A DNA stretch of 64,000 nucleotides from BOG-908 sp965199235 (GCA_965199235.1 CBDAQU010000002.1:1364001-1428000); one strand, 5' to 3'. Shown: positions 32,681 to 42,789, numbered from the stretch's first letter. A program made the numbers and translations. The notes: a model not told the origin generated them from the sequence alone.

Positions 32681-34948
32681 TCACCGCTGGCGTTCGGGTA
32701 CGATCGGCAACTGGATGTAACTCTGGTGACTCGGCCCGGTATAAACCAAATTACGGGCGCCTTCGTGGTAACTTGCGTCGTAAGCGTGCCGAGTTCCATG
32801 ATCCACCCCGTCGAATGGCTGGATATCCACTCGGAGACGATGACCCCTCTTTATGAGCGCGGCGTTGGGGATGATCTCGATTTCCACCGGGACAATTTCG
32901 CCGTCCTGGAGCGGCGCGTAATCGGCCTTCAGATGAGTGTGCTTAACCGTGTAATCAGTCGAGCGGGCCTCGTCGCGCTTTCTATGCGATACTTTCAGCC
33001 AACCTTTCGCCAGCGGGTAATGCTTCGTGGGCATTCCCATGGTCGAAGGGCCCGCATAGTCAATCTCCAAACCCTGCTCGTCGAAAACTCGCAAAGAGAC
33101 GAAGATGTCGATGTCCTCGCTCGTCGAGGAAACCCACAACTTGGCTTTGCTGTAGCCTGCAAAAACCATGTCGTCTGCCATTGGATCGCTGATGAAGCAA
33201 ATACCGGTTTGCCAGACGAGCCGCGCCGCTTCTGGCGCGATAGCCGAGAGAGAGGGCCCGGAGCGGCTCTCCAGCGCTACCTCAGCGGAGTATTCCGCCT
33301 GACGTTCCTTGTCGGGCTCGACTAATGACAGACGTAGAAAATCGTCTCGCCATTTGTCACTTGTCCAGTCGGATGGTGAGGCATCGAAGTACAACTTGAC
33401 GTAGTTCGTCCTGGCGATCGGCCATTCGTTTTCCTCCAGCAAATAAGAGCAGCCGTCACCTGCACGGATGTCCAGCCGAACGGGAGGCCGTTGCATGATA
33501 TCGTTGTCGATGCCTTTCAGCCAGTGATCGAAGAAAGCTCTATGGTCGGCCAAAGCGGTTGCGGAGTACGATCTGGTAAACCAGTCCTCCCAAAAATCGA
33601 TCTTTTTGTCCGCCGTATTCGTGGTGAGGTAAGCCTCGCTACTGCCAAGTTGGTGAAAATGCGCAGGGTGGGTGGTGCAAGCGATGGCCCAGAGCGGCAC
33701 CTCCACCTTGCTCATGTCGGGGCTTACGAAAACCTCCGAATGCGGACCGAAGATTGCTGGCAGGTTAGAGTCCTTGAACGGTGCCGCCTTGGCAATTGCC
33801 ATAAAGTCGACCGGATCGGGCTGCCCACAGACGGCGCTTAGGACACCCGCCTTGAACCAAAATGGAAAGAATTCTCCGTTCAGCACGCCACCTGTGTAGA
33901 CCACCTCCTCGTACATATCGACGTCGGTTCCGATCGCGATCATCGCTTTAAGATGCGATGGCTGAAGGCTGGCCGCTGCGTGTTGGGTCATCGCGTAGTA
34001 AGACATGCCCCACAGACCCACGTTGCCGTTCGACCATGGCTGCCCGCCTGCCCACTGGATGGCGTCGCGAAACGCCTCGGCGGTCGCAAAACCCCAGGGC
34101 GCCAACTTGCCCGGGCTTTTGCCAGTTCCGGGGCCATCAACCCTCATGACCACGTAGTCGTGGGGCACCCAGTCTGCCGTGTTGACGGTCTCATGGTTCT
34201 CGAAAATCAGTCCGTCCGAATTTCCTTGGAAGTAGCGCTCCTCCTCCTCCTCATGCGCCTCAAAATCGGCATCGTTGCAGATCGTGTGATGGTGGAAAGC
34301 GCGGCCGTAGACGCCGCAATTCATCACGATGGGGAACTGCCCATCTTTGTCGGGGCGAAAGACGTCCGCGTGAACGTACGAGCCGTTCTGCAACGGGATC
34401 ACCACTTCCCTGAAGCGTCGGATACCCAGGATGTTGCGCCGGACCTCGTTGCGGGCGGCCGCGGCAGAACATAGACGGCGGGGAGTGCGGGCGGTGAAGG
34501 CGCCGCCGCGACTGAGCTCATCGAGAAGCTCGCCGATCGCTGGGTCCTTCTCGAAGTCGGCCACGTGGTCTGCCTGCGGACCCGCGAACGACACGTCCCG
34601 TCGGAAGTTAATCGATCGCCTGCCGATGATGTCGTGCGTTTCGGGTGCGATCACGATCCCACCGTCAAGGTTACCGTCCTGGTCCAGACTGCACAAAAGT
34701 CGAGCGATGTTGGTGAGGCCTGGATCGAGCAGTTTTTGGATGTTTCCGTCCACCCGGCTCACGACCTGCGCAAGGTTTATCCTTGGGGCTCCTGCGGCGT
34801 AGCCAAACGCCACATCGCCTATCAGGAAAGCGACCCGTTCACCCTCGTGATACTGAAACTCGCCCTTTTCATTCGTCAGCCCGGAGCAACTGGGTGTCTT
34901 GTATTTGAGGCCCGCGACCGGCCCGGCGAAAACACCTGTGACGAGCAT
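32681..34948 (-). CDS. CocE/NonD-family hydrolase with an extra N-terminal beta domain
   Basis: From ATG 34948 (AAGGGAA ribosome site) the product is 755 residues. The first roughly 150 residues (GVFAGPVAGLKYKT, SGLTNEKGEFQYHEGERVAFLIGD, LLCSLDQDGNLDGGI) resemble a beta-sandwich domain seen at the start of bacterial surface proteins. The hydrolase part starts near FREVVIPLQNGSYVHADVFRP, with nucleophile Ser316 in GLWGMSYYAM and a C-terminal jelly-roll domain. No signal peptide is visible. It should be an ester or amide hydrolase; the N-terminal domain may anchor or localise it. It is divergent from the 35468 hydrolase and is followed by the GntR gene. Confidence 0.85.
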   Translation of the reverse strand: MLVTGVFAGPVAGLKYKTPSCSGLTNEKGEFQYHEGERVAFLIGDVAFGYAAGAPRINLAQVVSRVDGNIQKLLDPGLTNIARLLCSLDQDGNLDGGIVIAPETHDIIGRRSINFRRDVSFAGPQADHVADFEKDPAIGELLDELSRGGAFTARTPRRLCSAAAARNEVRRNILGIRRFREVVIPLQNGSYVHADVFRPDKDGQFPIVMNCGVYGRAFHHHTICNDADFEAHEEEEERYFQGNSDGLIFENHETVNTADWVPHDYVVMRVDGPGTGKSPGKLAPWGFATAEAFRDAIQWAGGQPWSNGNVGLWGMSYYAMTQHAAASLQPSHLKAMIAIGTDVDMYEEVVYTGGVLNGEFFPFWFKAGVLSAVCGQPDPVDFMAIAKAAPFKDSNLPAIFGPHSEVFVSPDMSKVEVPLWAIACTTHPAHFHQLGSSEAYLTTNTADKKIDFWEDWFTRSYSATALADHRAFFDHWLKGIDNDIMQRPPVRLDIRAGDGCSYLLEENEWPIARTNYVKLYFDASPSDWTSDKWRDDFLRLSLVEPDKERQAEYSAEVALESRSGPSLSAIAPEAARLVWQTGICFISDPMADDMVFAGYSKAKLWVSSTSEDIDIFVSLRVFDEQGLEIDYAGPSTMGMPTKHYPLAKGWLKVSHRKRDEARSTDYTVKHTHLKADYAPLQDGEIVPVEIEIIPNAALIKRGHRLRVDIQPFDGVDHGTRHAYDASYHEGARNLVYTGPSHQSYIQLPIVPERQR

Positions 34949-35467
34949 GCAAGTTCCCTTCTGGTCTGAGTATCTTGAAGACGGGCGAGGGTGATGTGAC
35001 CGCTAGGTCCGGTGCCTGACCTGGTAGACTTCGCCCGATATCATGCATCGACTGCACGTCTAAACGCCGCGTCGCCCGCTATCCAGGTCGTTTTGCGCCC
35101 TGCTTGGCGGGGGCGGATGGTATGCTGCGCTGCAACACGAACGCTCGCCCGTTGCGCTCAACGGCCATCGTGCTTACCACCTTTATCTACCTAGAGGTTG
35201 GAGTAAGAAAGCCCTGAGCCTGCTGGGCCGCCCGTCGCATGCACCGTTCTGCCTCCCGCCAGTGTGTCGTGGTCGAATCGACTAGGTCACCAGGTTTCTG
35301 TAGTCAAGGCCGTGACGGCGCCGGCGGACAGGCGGCAGAGTTTTGTCATGTTCCTGACGTTTGGCCAATGTCGCTAGAGCCGAAGCGAGGGGTAGAGGCC
35401 GGGTCTAGCCTGGAGCGCTCTATCGACGTATGAGCGTTGGAGCTTTGGATGATGGAGAGGACGGCAC
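34949..35467. promoter_or_regulatory. 519-base divergent gap between two CocE-type hydrolases
   Basis: The gap must contain promoters for both hydrolases. I see no coding sequence, no clear operator palindrome and no repeat copy. A GntR-type site is expected if the adjacent FadR-like protein acts here, but none stands out by eye. Confidence 0.35.
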
Positions 35468-37216
35468 ATGAGTGAGAGCCTGGCAGTATTCGTCCCCGCT
35501 TTCCCCTATGACGAGGCCAGCGAGGAGGGTTTGTTCAGCCGCTTCGAACCGAGCACGCGAACCCTCCCCACGGGTTTTCAGGTGGCGCCTCGTTTTCTGC
35601 CGCTACCAGTCGACATCGTTTTGGAGAAAGACGTCGCCGTCACGTTGCGCGACGGCGTCACCATCTATGTCGATGTATTCCGTCCGACTGGCGATGAGAA
35701 AGTGCCTGTGATCGTCGCCTGGAGCCCCTATGGCAAAAGCCGGGGCAGCGCGCAACGGTATATGGCGATCTTTGAAATGCTAGGCATGGAAACCAGCACA
35801 GTGTCCGGCCTGATGAAGTTTGAAGGCCCGGATCCCGCTTTCTGGTGCGCCCGTGGCTATGCTGTCTGTAACCCCGACCCGCGCGGCTCCTACAATTCCG
35901 AGGGAGACATCCGCGTTTGGAGCCGGCAGGAGGGCCAAGATTTCCACGACCTGATCGAATGGCTTGGCGTGCAGGAGTGGTGCAACGGCAAGGTAGGAAC
36001 GAGCGGCAATTCGTACCTCGCTATCTCTCAATGGTTTGCCGCAGCCGAACAGCCGCCGCACCTTGCGGCGATCGCTCCCTGGGAAGGCATGAGCGATATA
36101 TATCGAGACCTCGTCATGCGCGGTGGAATACCTGATTACCCCTTTCCGCGAACGCTCTCGCATAGTTTCGTCGGGAAAAATCGCCGAGAGGACCTTGTTG
36201 CCGAAGCCGAGCAGCATCCGCTGGTCGATGACCTATGGAACTCGAAGATCCCTGCGTTCGAGAAGATTACAGTGCCGGCGTATGTCGTGGCGAGCTATTC
36301 TAATAGCATTCACACGCCCGGGACGTTTCGCGGCTGGCGGAGGATCTCTTCCAAGCAGAAATGGCTGCGCATCCATAACACTATGGAGTGGCCGGATTAT
36401 TACGAGGAGGTGAACCTCGCCGAACAGCACCGATTTTTCGACCATTTTCTCAAGGGTATTGATAACGGCTGGCAAGAAACGCCGCGCGTGCGCTATTCGG
36501 TCCTTGACCTCGAGGGGCATGACCGCGTCAACGTCCCAGCAGGGGAGTTTCCGCCCGAGGACGTTAGCCACGTCAAATACTACCTGGACGCTGAGTCCGA
36601 CGCGTTGAGCACCGAAACCCCGGCGAAGGCTGCCAAAGCGAGCTACGATGCGCAGTCCGAGGAGGGACGCGCCTCTTTCACAGTAACGGTCCAGCAGCCG
36701 ACGGACTTCGTCGGCTATCCGAAGCTGCGTCTTTGGGTGGAGGCTGACGGTTCGGACGACATGGATGTGTTTGTCTTCCTGCAGAAGCTGAACGCCGAGG
36801 GCGAAGCGCTCGAGCAATTCAACGTCCCCAACCAAGGACCGACCATGCAGGCGCTGACGCGGAAAGGCGCAGCCATATTGAAGTATAAGGGGTCGAACGG
36901 CCGCCTTCGCGTGTCGATGCGCCATCTCGACGAGGCGAAATCGACGGATACCGTACCAGCCCACAGTTTCGACCGCGTCGAGAAACTGGCGCCGCGAGAA
37001 ATCGTCTGCATCGACATCGATATGTTTCCGATAGGGCTGGCGCTGTACCCCGGCGAGCAGCTGCGGCTTGTCGTCAGTGGTCACCACATCTTGGGTGGGG
37101 TGATGCCCGGGACCGACAACGTACCGTCGAACAATCTCGGTCGGCACGTGATCCACACCGGCGAGCAGCACACATCCTACCTTCAACTGCCCGTTCGGGC
37201 CGCGGCGGCAGCGTAA
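35468..37216 (+). CDS. CocE/NonD-family hydrolase, cytoplasmic
   Basis: This 582-residue protein has an alpha/beta-hydrolase domain (VTLRDGVTIYVDVFRPTGDEKVPVIVAWSPYGK, then GYAVCNPDPRGSYNSEGD), nucleophile Ser182 in GTSGNSYLAIS and a C-terminal beta-rich domain ending in HVIHTGEQHTSYLQLPV. There is no signal peptide. CocE relatives hydrolyse benzoyl or acyl esters and some amides. With two homologues in this window (one beside it, one at 15506), this species seems to use a range of esters. It faces the GntR/hydrolase pair and precedes a TonB receptor, suggesting uptake and hydrolysis of one compound class. Confidence 0.88.
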   Translation: MSESLAVFVPAFPYDEASEEGLFSRFEPSTRTLPTGFQVAPRFLPLPVDIVLEKDVAVTLRDGVTIYVDVFRPTGDEKVPVIVAWSPYGKSRGSAQRYMAIFEMLGMETSTVSGLMKFEGPDPAFWCARGYAVCNPDPRGSYNSEGDIRVWSRQEGQDFHDLIEWLGVQEWCNGKVGTSGNSYLAISQWFAAAEQPPHLAAIAPWEGMSDIYRDLVMRGGIPDYPFPRTLSHSFVGKNRREDLVAEAEQHPLVDDLWNSKIPAFEKITVPAYVVASYSNSIHTPGTFRGWRRISSKQKWLRIHNTMEWPDYYEEVNLAEQHRFFDHFLKGIDNGWQETPRVRYSVLDLEGHDRVNVPAGEFPPEDVSHVKYYLDAESDALSTETPAKAAKASYDAQSEEGRASFTVTVQQPTDFVGYPKLRLWVEADGSDDMDVFVFLQKLNAEGEALEQFNVPNQGPTMQALTRKGAAILKYKGSNGRLRVSMRHLDEAKSTDTVPAHSFDRVEKLAPREIVCIDIDMFPIGLALYPGEQLRLVVSGHHILGGVMPGTDNVPSNNLGRHVIHTGEQHTSYLQLPVRAAAAA

Positions 37217-37358
37217 GCCGACCACGCTCGGGCGGAGGCGCTCGGTCCGCGCTTCGGGCGGGGATCGAGTATGCCGGGCCGCGCCTCCCCGGCCGTGCGC
37301 CGTGCCAGCATCGAACTCGGCTGACCAGGCTGGTCGCGGCACTCTCTAGCATATGAGC

Positions 37359-37395
37359 AAGCGCGCTTTTCGTACAATAGCGAAAGCGCGCTTTT
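37359..37395. promoter_or_regulatory. Near-perfect inverted repeat in the 547-base gap before the TonB receptor
   Basis: AAGCGCGCTTTTCG and CGAAAGCGCGCTTT flank an 8-base spacer (TACAATAG). GCGCGCTTTT occurs twice, 25 bases apart. It may be a hairpin ending the hydrolase transcript or a double operator for the TonB gene. The rest of 37217-37763 contains no gene. Confidence 0.45.
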
Positions 37396-37763
37396 GCGTC
37401 CGGGCGGTTTGCCCCCGACCCGACTTGCGGGCGCTTTCTACGAACAGACCTCGGACGCGCTATGTCGTTGACAGAAGAGACTTAGTGACTTAACGGTCTC
37501 CAACACATGAAACGAACTACAAGAGGAGTGGTCTAGGGATCGAAACGCCACGCGAGCCGGAGCCGCGACGTTCCTATGTTCGGGTTGAAGACGTTGACCT
37601 CGAATCTATGGAACCGTCTGCAGCGGCCTCTGCTCAAAGGTAGATCAGTGTCCTAGGCTGGTCAGGGATAAGAGCAGCCGGCGGGTCCGTAACCGCGTGC
37701 GTAACAACCGACATCCAGCAAAACAAGAACTCGGAAATAGCCGAGAGTAACACGGGGGGATTT

Positions 37764-40223
37764 ATGACAACGACGTGCAAGGCGAAACACCTACCGCGTG
37801 TGATCGGAAGCCTGATCAACGGGAGAGTCGGCCGTCTGACCGGAACAACGATCTTGGCCGGCCTACCATTCTTTGCGCATGCACAAACCCCAACGACTCC
37901 CCCGCAGACGCAGCCTGCGGCCGGAGCTGTGGCTCAACCCACGCCGCCGAACGCGAATAGCGGCCAGCTCGAACAGGTTGTCGTCACCGCCCAAAGACGC
38001 AGCGAGAAGCTGGAGAAAACGCCGGTTACGGTCACGGCACTTACCTCTACGGCGCTGGCGAAACGGGCGATCACCACGGAGTCCGACCTGCAGACCGCAA
38101 CGTCTGGCCTCCTGGTGCGGCAGGGCACCAGCTCGAACCAGCTGAACTTCGCCGTTCGCGGCCAGTCGATCGACGTGTTCAGCAACTCGCAGCCAGGAGT
38201 GCTGCCGTATTTCGACGAGGTGCAGGACGACACGCATTCGGCGTCCGCCTTCTACGATTTGCAGTCGATCCAGGTGCTCAAAGGCCCGCAGGGCACGCTG
38301 TTCGGACGCAACGACACCGGTGGTGCCGTTCTGATCACCAGCGTGAGGCCGTCGAACGACTTTGGCGGCTACATAACCACGCGCGGAGGCGATTACGGAT
38401 ATACGGAAACCCAGGGCGCGCTGAATATTCCCCTGGTGCAGGACAAGGTTCTGCTCCGCATCGCCGGCGATTACGAACATCGCGCCGGCTACGTGCACGA
38501 CGTGTATTCGGACACCACGCCTGGCACCGTTCTGCATGAGGCGGGGCGCATCAGCCTTGAGATCAAGCCGACAGATTGGCTGCAGAACACCACGGTGATC
38601 GATTTCATCCATTCGGGCGGCACAAATACGCCGTCCGAGATCTACAGCGCGTATGCGCCAGGCAGCACTAATAACGGTGTCCCGCTCAACGCCACCGCTT
38701 CAGAGTTCTTCAGCCCGTTTCTCGACCGGGTCATCGGTTTCCCGGGCGCGTGGAATTACTACCTGTCGGCGAACCCGAAGGCCAACCCGCTGGGTATCGC
38801 CGGCGCATTGCAGCAGCAGAATGCGCATGGCACGAACTACGTCGATGCGCCAGGCAGCTACCTGCATCGCTCGGACAGCACGATCATCTCCAACATCACC
38901 ACGGTAGACCTTGGCAACGGCATGACGCTGAAGAACATCTTCGGCTTTGATCGTGCCGACTCAGTGGATTACACCGACGCTGGAGGCGTTCCCTACCAGC
39001 TTGAATTTGCGCAGTTCGAAGGCCTCAATAACGACAGCACGGATTATTCGGAGGAGATCCAGCTGCTTGGCAAGACTCTTGATGATCAGCTTACCTATGT
39101 GACAGGCTTCTATTACCTGAACTCGCACACCTATGGCGGTGTCGGTCTCAGCATTCTTGGGCTGCCACCGATCATTCCGGTAACCAACGCCCTTTATTTC
39201 TACAACCTGCCGAGCGCATCCTACGCGGGTTACGCGCAGGGGACATACGACCTCAGTCGTCTCACAGGCGTGCAGGGTTTGGGGTTTACCGCTGGCATTC
39301 GCTACACTGGCGAAAACTATTCTGAGGAACAGCTCCCCGGCTCGGTGGTATACGACTTGCCGGGGCTGTCGAACCGCCTGTCGCAATCGACGACGAAATT
39401 AAGCTGGCAGTTCGGCGCGCAGGAGCAGTTAAATTCGCATCTGCTGCTTTACGTCGTATCGAGGCACAGCTTCAGAAGCGGTGGCTTCAACCCAACCGTG
39501 CCCACCGTGCCGGGGACAGCCAGCACTGGGGGCGCCGCCTTCTATCCTGAGACGACGACGGACGTGGAGGTTGGGGCTAAGTATGAGGGGCGGCTTGGTT
39601 CCGCGCCTTTCCGCCTCAACGCCGATGCGTTTAACCAATGGGTGAGCGACGCACAGCGCATCGACTACGTCATCAACCCGACAACCAAGTCGATCGCAGG
39701 CCTCACGGTGAACGTGCCGCAAGCGGAGATATCCGGGTTCGAACTGGATGGCGAGGTCCGACCGTTCGAGTGGCTGGACCTTGGTATGAGCGTCACCTAC
39801 ACCGATGCCCGTTACACGAACGGTCAGACCGAGGTTTTTGGCGAGCCGACGCAGTTTGGGCCGTATGCCGATACGCCGAGATGGTCCGGCTCCGCCTTCG
39901 CGGAGCTGTCAGAAGACATGCCGCAGAACTACGGCCGGGCGTCCTTGCGCACCGACATCTTCGCGCAATCGAAGTTCTATTTCAGCAATCTCAACAACAC
40001 CATCTCGCCAGGTACAGTCATACCCGGATACGGGCTCGTGAACTTTCGGCTTGGTTTGGACAACATCAAGAACAGCAACTTCTCGTTGGCCGGCTACGTG
40101 CGCAATGCCTTCGATCACTCCTACTACGCAGGTGGAGTCGCATCTGGCCCCGCCCTTGGCTTCAACAGCGTGCAGCCTGGGCTGCCGCGCATGTTCTTCA
40201 TCGAGGGAAGCTATAAGTTTTAG
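37764..40223 (+). CDS. TonB-dependent outer-membrane receptor
   Basis: The 819-residue protein has an N-terminal export segment (GTTILAGLPFFAHAQT), a TonB-box/plug start (LEQVVVTAQRRSEKLEKTPVTVTAL) with plug motifs GQSIDVFSN and VLKGPQGTLFGRNDTGGAVLI, and a 22-strand barrel ending with aromatic F (FFIEGSYKF). It imports a substrate across the outer membrane using the TonB system. Its place between CocE hydrolases and an aromatic hydroxylase suggests uptake of an ester or aromatic compound and not siderophore import; this is inferred. A GGGGGG ribosome site precedes ATG 37764. Confidence 0.92.
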   Translation: MTTTCKAKHLPRVIGSLINGRVGRLTGTTILAGLPFFAHAQTPTTPPQTQPAAGAVAQPTPPNANSGQLEQVVVTAQRRSEKLEKTPVTVTALTSTALAKRAITTESDLQTATSGLLVRQGTSSNQLNFAVRGQSIDVFSNSQPGVLPYFDEVQDDTHSASAFYDLQSIQVLKGPQGTLFGRNDTGGAVLITSVRPSNDFGGYITTRGGDYGYTETQGALNIPLVQDKVLLRIAGDYEHRAGYVHDVYSDTTPGTVLHEAGRISLEIKPTDWLQNTTVIDFIHSGGTNTPSEIYSAYAPGSTNNGVPLNATASEFFSPFLDRVIGFPGAWNYYLSANPKANPLGIAGALQQQNAHGTNYVDAPGSYLHRSDSTIISNITTVDLGNGMTLKNIFGFDRADSVDYTDAGGVPYQLEFAQFEGLNNDSTDYSEEIQLLGKTLDDQLTYVTGFYYLNSHTYGGVGLSILGLPPIIPVTNALYFYNLPSASYAGYAQGTYDLSRLTGVQGLGFTAGIRYTGENYSEEQLPGSVVYDLPGLSNRLSQSTTKLSWQFGAQEQLNSHLLLYVVSRHSFRSGGFNPTVPTVPGTASTGGAAFYPETTTDVEVGAKYEGRLGSAPFRLNADAFNQWVSDAQRIDYVINPTTKSIAGLTVNVPQAEISGFELDGEVRPFEWLDLGMSVTYTDARYTNGQTEVFGEPTQFGPYADTPRWSGSAFAELSEDMPQNYGRASLRTDIFAQSKFYFSNLNNTISPGTVIPGYGLVNFRLGLDNIKNSNFSLAGYVRNAFDHSYYAGGVASGPALGFNSVQPGLPRMFFIEGSYKF

Positions 40224-40380
40224 TAACTCGCCGAGCATGCCGGCGGTGGAGCAGGACGCTGTCCGTCGCCGCGGGTAGCGATGCACATCGGCCGACCTGT
40301 CCCGGCTTTTACGTTGACGACTCTCTCGTCCTGAGATACCGCTCAGTTTGAGGCAGCGTTTGGCTGGCGGATCGTAGGAA

Positions 40381-42054
40381 ATGCAAGAGAAAACCGACAG
40401 TCGTTCGACCGTACTTGTTGTCGGCGCCGGCCCGGTCGGGTTGATGACCGCAATCATCCTCGCAAGACAGGGTTTGCGGACCACCGTCATCGAACGGTTT
40501 AAAACCCGTCATGGCGCGCCGAAAGCTCATGCGCTCAATCCTCGATCCCTGGAAATCTGCCGTTCGATCGGGCTCGATCTGGAAGCGATGAAGCAACGCG
40601 CCACTCGAACCGAGGATGGCGGCTGGGTGCGGTTCGTTACCACCCTCGCCGGCGAGGAGATCGGCGTCATGCCCTATGAAAGGCAGGACGAGCAGGTTCG
40701 GGAAGTGACCCCGACCCCTCTGATCAACTTGGCGCAACCCTTGTTCGAGGATTTTCTTCTCGAGGAGGTGGCGCGTTCTCCCTTAATCGAGCTGCGTCGC
40801 GGGGTCGCCTGGCTCGGCTGCGAGCAGACCGAAGAGACGGTGACATCACTGCTGGAAGACGTGGAGACGCGGGAGCAAACGAGGGAGACCACCGGCTACG
40901 TGGTAGGAGCCGACGGGGCGGGCAGCGTTGTCCGGCGCGAACTCGGCATCGGTATGGTTGGCGACAGTTCCTCGCAAGGATTTATCACCATCCACTTTGC
41001 CGCCAACCTGCGCGACGTGGTCGGCAACCGGCCAGGAATCCTGTACTGGATCATGCAGCCGCCCCATACCGGCGTGCTGATCGCCTACGACATCGAGAGT
41101 CGTTGGTGCATGCTGTACCCTTACGACCCGTCGGTGACGGCCCGGGAGAGTTTCACGCCCGAACTCTGCAGGCAGATTCTGCACCACGCAATCGGCAGTG
41201 ACGACCATGAGCTCGAGATCAAGCACGTGCTTCCATGGGCGCTGATGTCGGAGGTGGCGGATCGCTATCGTGCTGGGCGGGTGTTCCTGGTCGGCGACGC
41301 AGCGCATCGCTTTCCGCCCACCGGCGGGTTGGGGTTGAACACCGGCTTGCAGGACGCTCACAACCTCGCCTGGAAGATCGCTGCAGTGGAGCAGGGTCAG
41401 GCATCAGATGAGCTGCTCGACAGCTACCATACCGAGCGGCATGCAGTAGCCACGACCAATGCGTCCCAAAGTTACAAGAACGCGCAGCGCATATTGAAGC
41501 TGCAGATGGCGCTCAAATCCGACGACGCGGACGATGCCGGCGCGCTGCTGCGGCGCCTTCGCGATCCTGCGGCGCAAGCCGACATCCAGCAGCAGGTCGC
41601 CAACCAACGCGAACACTTCGACAGCCTCGCCCTGCAACTCGGCTTCGTCTACGGATCGGAAGGCTACGAGTTTGCAGACGTTTCTGATTTCAGGCCAAAG
41701 CTCATCGTCGGCGGCCGAATGCCCCATGCCTGGCTGGAACGCGACGGAACGGTCATTCCGCTCCTGGACCTGCTTGATGACAGGCGCTTCACCCTGCTGG
41801 TCGGAAGCCATGCAGGCGAGTTGAATGAGGGCGGCCTGTCTTCCGGAATGCACGTTAAGGTGGTCACCGAGGGTGTGGATTTTGTCGATCCGGCAAGCTC
41901 GCTGCGCCGGTTCATGAACCTTGCAGGAGGCGAGGCGGTGCTGGTGCGCCCCGACGGACACGTAGCCGCCATAATCCCGGCGTTCCAGCCTAGCGCGCTC
42001 CCGGACATGCTTCAGGTGCTGCTCGGAAAAGCTTTGTTCAAGGAGGCCGCATAG
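40381..42054 (+). CDS. FAD-dependent aromatic monooxygenase (class A flavoprotein hydroxylase)
   Basis: This 557-residue protein has the Rossmann FAD motif LVVGAGPVGLMTA, the DG motif VGADGAGSVVRREL and the GD motif LVGDAAHRFPPTGGLGLNTGLQDAHNLAWK. The C-terminal thioredoxin-like domain (FTLLVGSHAG, then VLVRPDGHVAAI) is typical of phenol or 3-(3-hydroxyphenyl)propionate hydroxylases such as MhpA. It should ortho-hydroxylate a phenolic substrate with NAD(P)H and O2, giving a catechol for the extradiol dioxygenase at 44796. It converges with the TetR gene. A hairpin at 42076 probably ends both transcripts. Confidence 0.9.
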   Translation: MQEKTDSRSTVLVVGAGPVGLMTAIILARQGLRTTVIERFKTRHGAPKAHALNPRSLEICRSIGLDLEAMKQRATRTEDGGWVRFVTTLAGEEIGVMPYERQDEQVREVTPTPLINLAQPLFEDFLLEEVARSPLIELRRGVAWLGCEQTEETVTSLLEDVETREQTRETTGYVVGADGAGSVVRRELGIGMVGDSSSQGFITIHFAANLRDVVGNRPGILYWIMQPPHTGVLIAYDIESRWCMLYPYDPSVTARESFTPELCRQILHHAIGSDDHELEIKHVLPWALMSEVADRYRAGRVFLVGDAAHRFPPTGGLGLNTGLQDAHNLAWKIAAVEQGQASDELLDSYHTERHAVATTNASQSYKNAQRILKLQMALKSDDADDAGALLRRLRDPAAQADIQQQVANQREHFDSLALQLGFVYGSEGYEFADVSDFRPKLIVGGRMPHAWLERDGTVIPLLDLLDDRRFTLLVGSHAGELNEGGLSSGMHVKVVTEGVDFVDPASSLRRFMNLAGGEAVLVRPDGHVAAIIPAFQPSALPDMLQVLLGKALFKEAA

Positions 42055-42075
42055 CCTGTTAAGTCACCACAGGTA

Positions 42076-42096
42076 ACGCCGAGTCCGTTACGGCGT
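42076..42096. terminator. Short hairpin between convergent monooxygenase and TetR genes
   Basis: ACGCCG (42076-42081) and CGGCGT (42091-42096) form a 6-bp stem with a 9-base loop in the 41-base gap between two convergent genes. No T run follows on the plus strand. A bidirectional termination role is plausible but weak. Confidence 0.35.
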
Positions 42097-42734
42097 CATT
42101 CCTCCTGTGCGTCGGCTTTCCCTGCGATGGCGAGAAGGAGTTCACGTGCCTGCGCAGAACTCATTCCCAGGATGCGCAACTGATACTCTGCCGCACGTGT
42201 CGCAACGTCCGGCCCGGCACCGGCAAGCCGCGCAATGACGCCCGCACGCAGGATGGCAAGGTGAGCATCGATCACGAACTCGTCGAGCGGTTCGGAGAAG
42301 CGACCCTGCTTCATGCCAAGTGCCACGTCCAATCGCATGTAGTGGGAGATGTCCTTCTTGAACGCCTCGAATTCCGTGAAGGCGGACACGAGCAAGCGTC
42401 CCCATTCCGGTTCCGCCGCGGCAATCTCGATGAACTGCAACGTTCCGAACGCGACCCGCGCGGCGCCGTCTTGCAGCGACATCCGCGCGCTGCTCATCTC
42501 CTCGTGCATGGCAAACGTCACGGCTTGGCATACAGCCCCCACGATCTCAGCCTTGTCGCGAAAATACAAGTAGAAGGTACCATTGGCGAGATCCGCGGCA
42601 GCAGCGATCTCGCTGACCGAAATCGCGTTAATGCCACGCTCCGACATCAGCCTGAGCGCGGCATCTGTCAGGCGAGCGCGCGTGCGGCCGCGTTTTCCAT
42701 CCTGCTGCGGGAGTTTAAGGGAGCGTGTCGCCAC
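42096..42734 (-). CDS. TetR-family regulator of the aromatic operon
   Basis: From GTG 42734 (CGAGGTAAG ribosome site) the product is 212 residues. The HTH is clear: RGRTRARLTDAALRLMSERGINAISVSEIAAAADLANGTFYLYFRDKAEIVGAVCQ in segments. A helical ligand domain follows. It is divergent from the operon starting with the Dabb gene, and a perfect palindrome (42790-42807) lies in the shared promoter gap, so it most likely represses that operon and itself until a pathway metabolite binds. The ligand is unknown. Confidence 0.92.
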   Translation of the reverse strand: MATRSLKLPQQDGKRGRTRARLTDAALRLMSERGINAISVSEIAAAADLANGTFYLYFRDKAEIVGAVCQAVTFAMHEEMSSARMSLQDGAARVAFGTLQFIEIAAAEPEWGRLLVSAFTEFEAFKKDISHYMRLDVALGMKQGRFSEPLDEFVIDAHLAILRAGVIARLAGAGPDVATRAAEYQLRILGMSSAQARELLLAIAGKADAQEE

Positions 42735-42789
42735 TCGCGCTGCTTACCTCGGGCGACCTGCCTGGGCAAACAGTTGACGACACTTTCAT

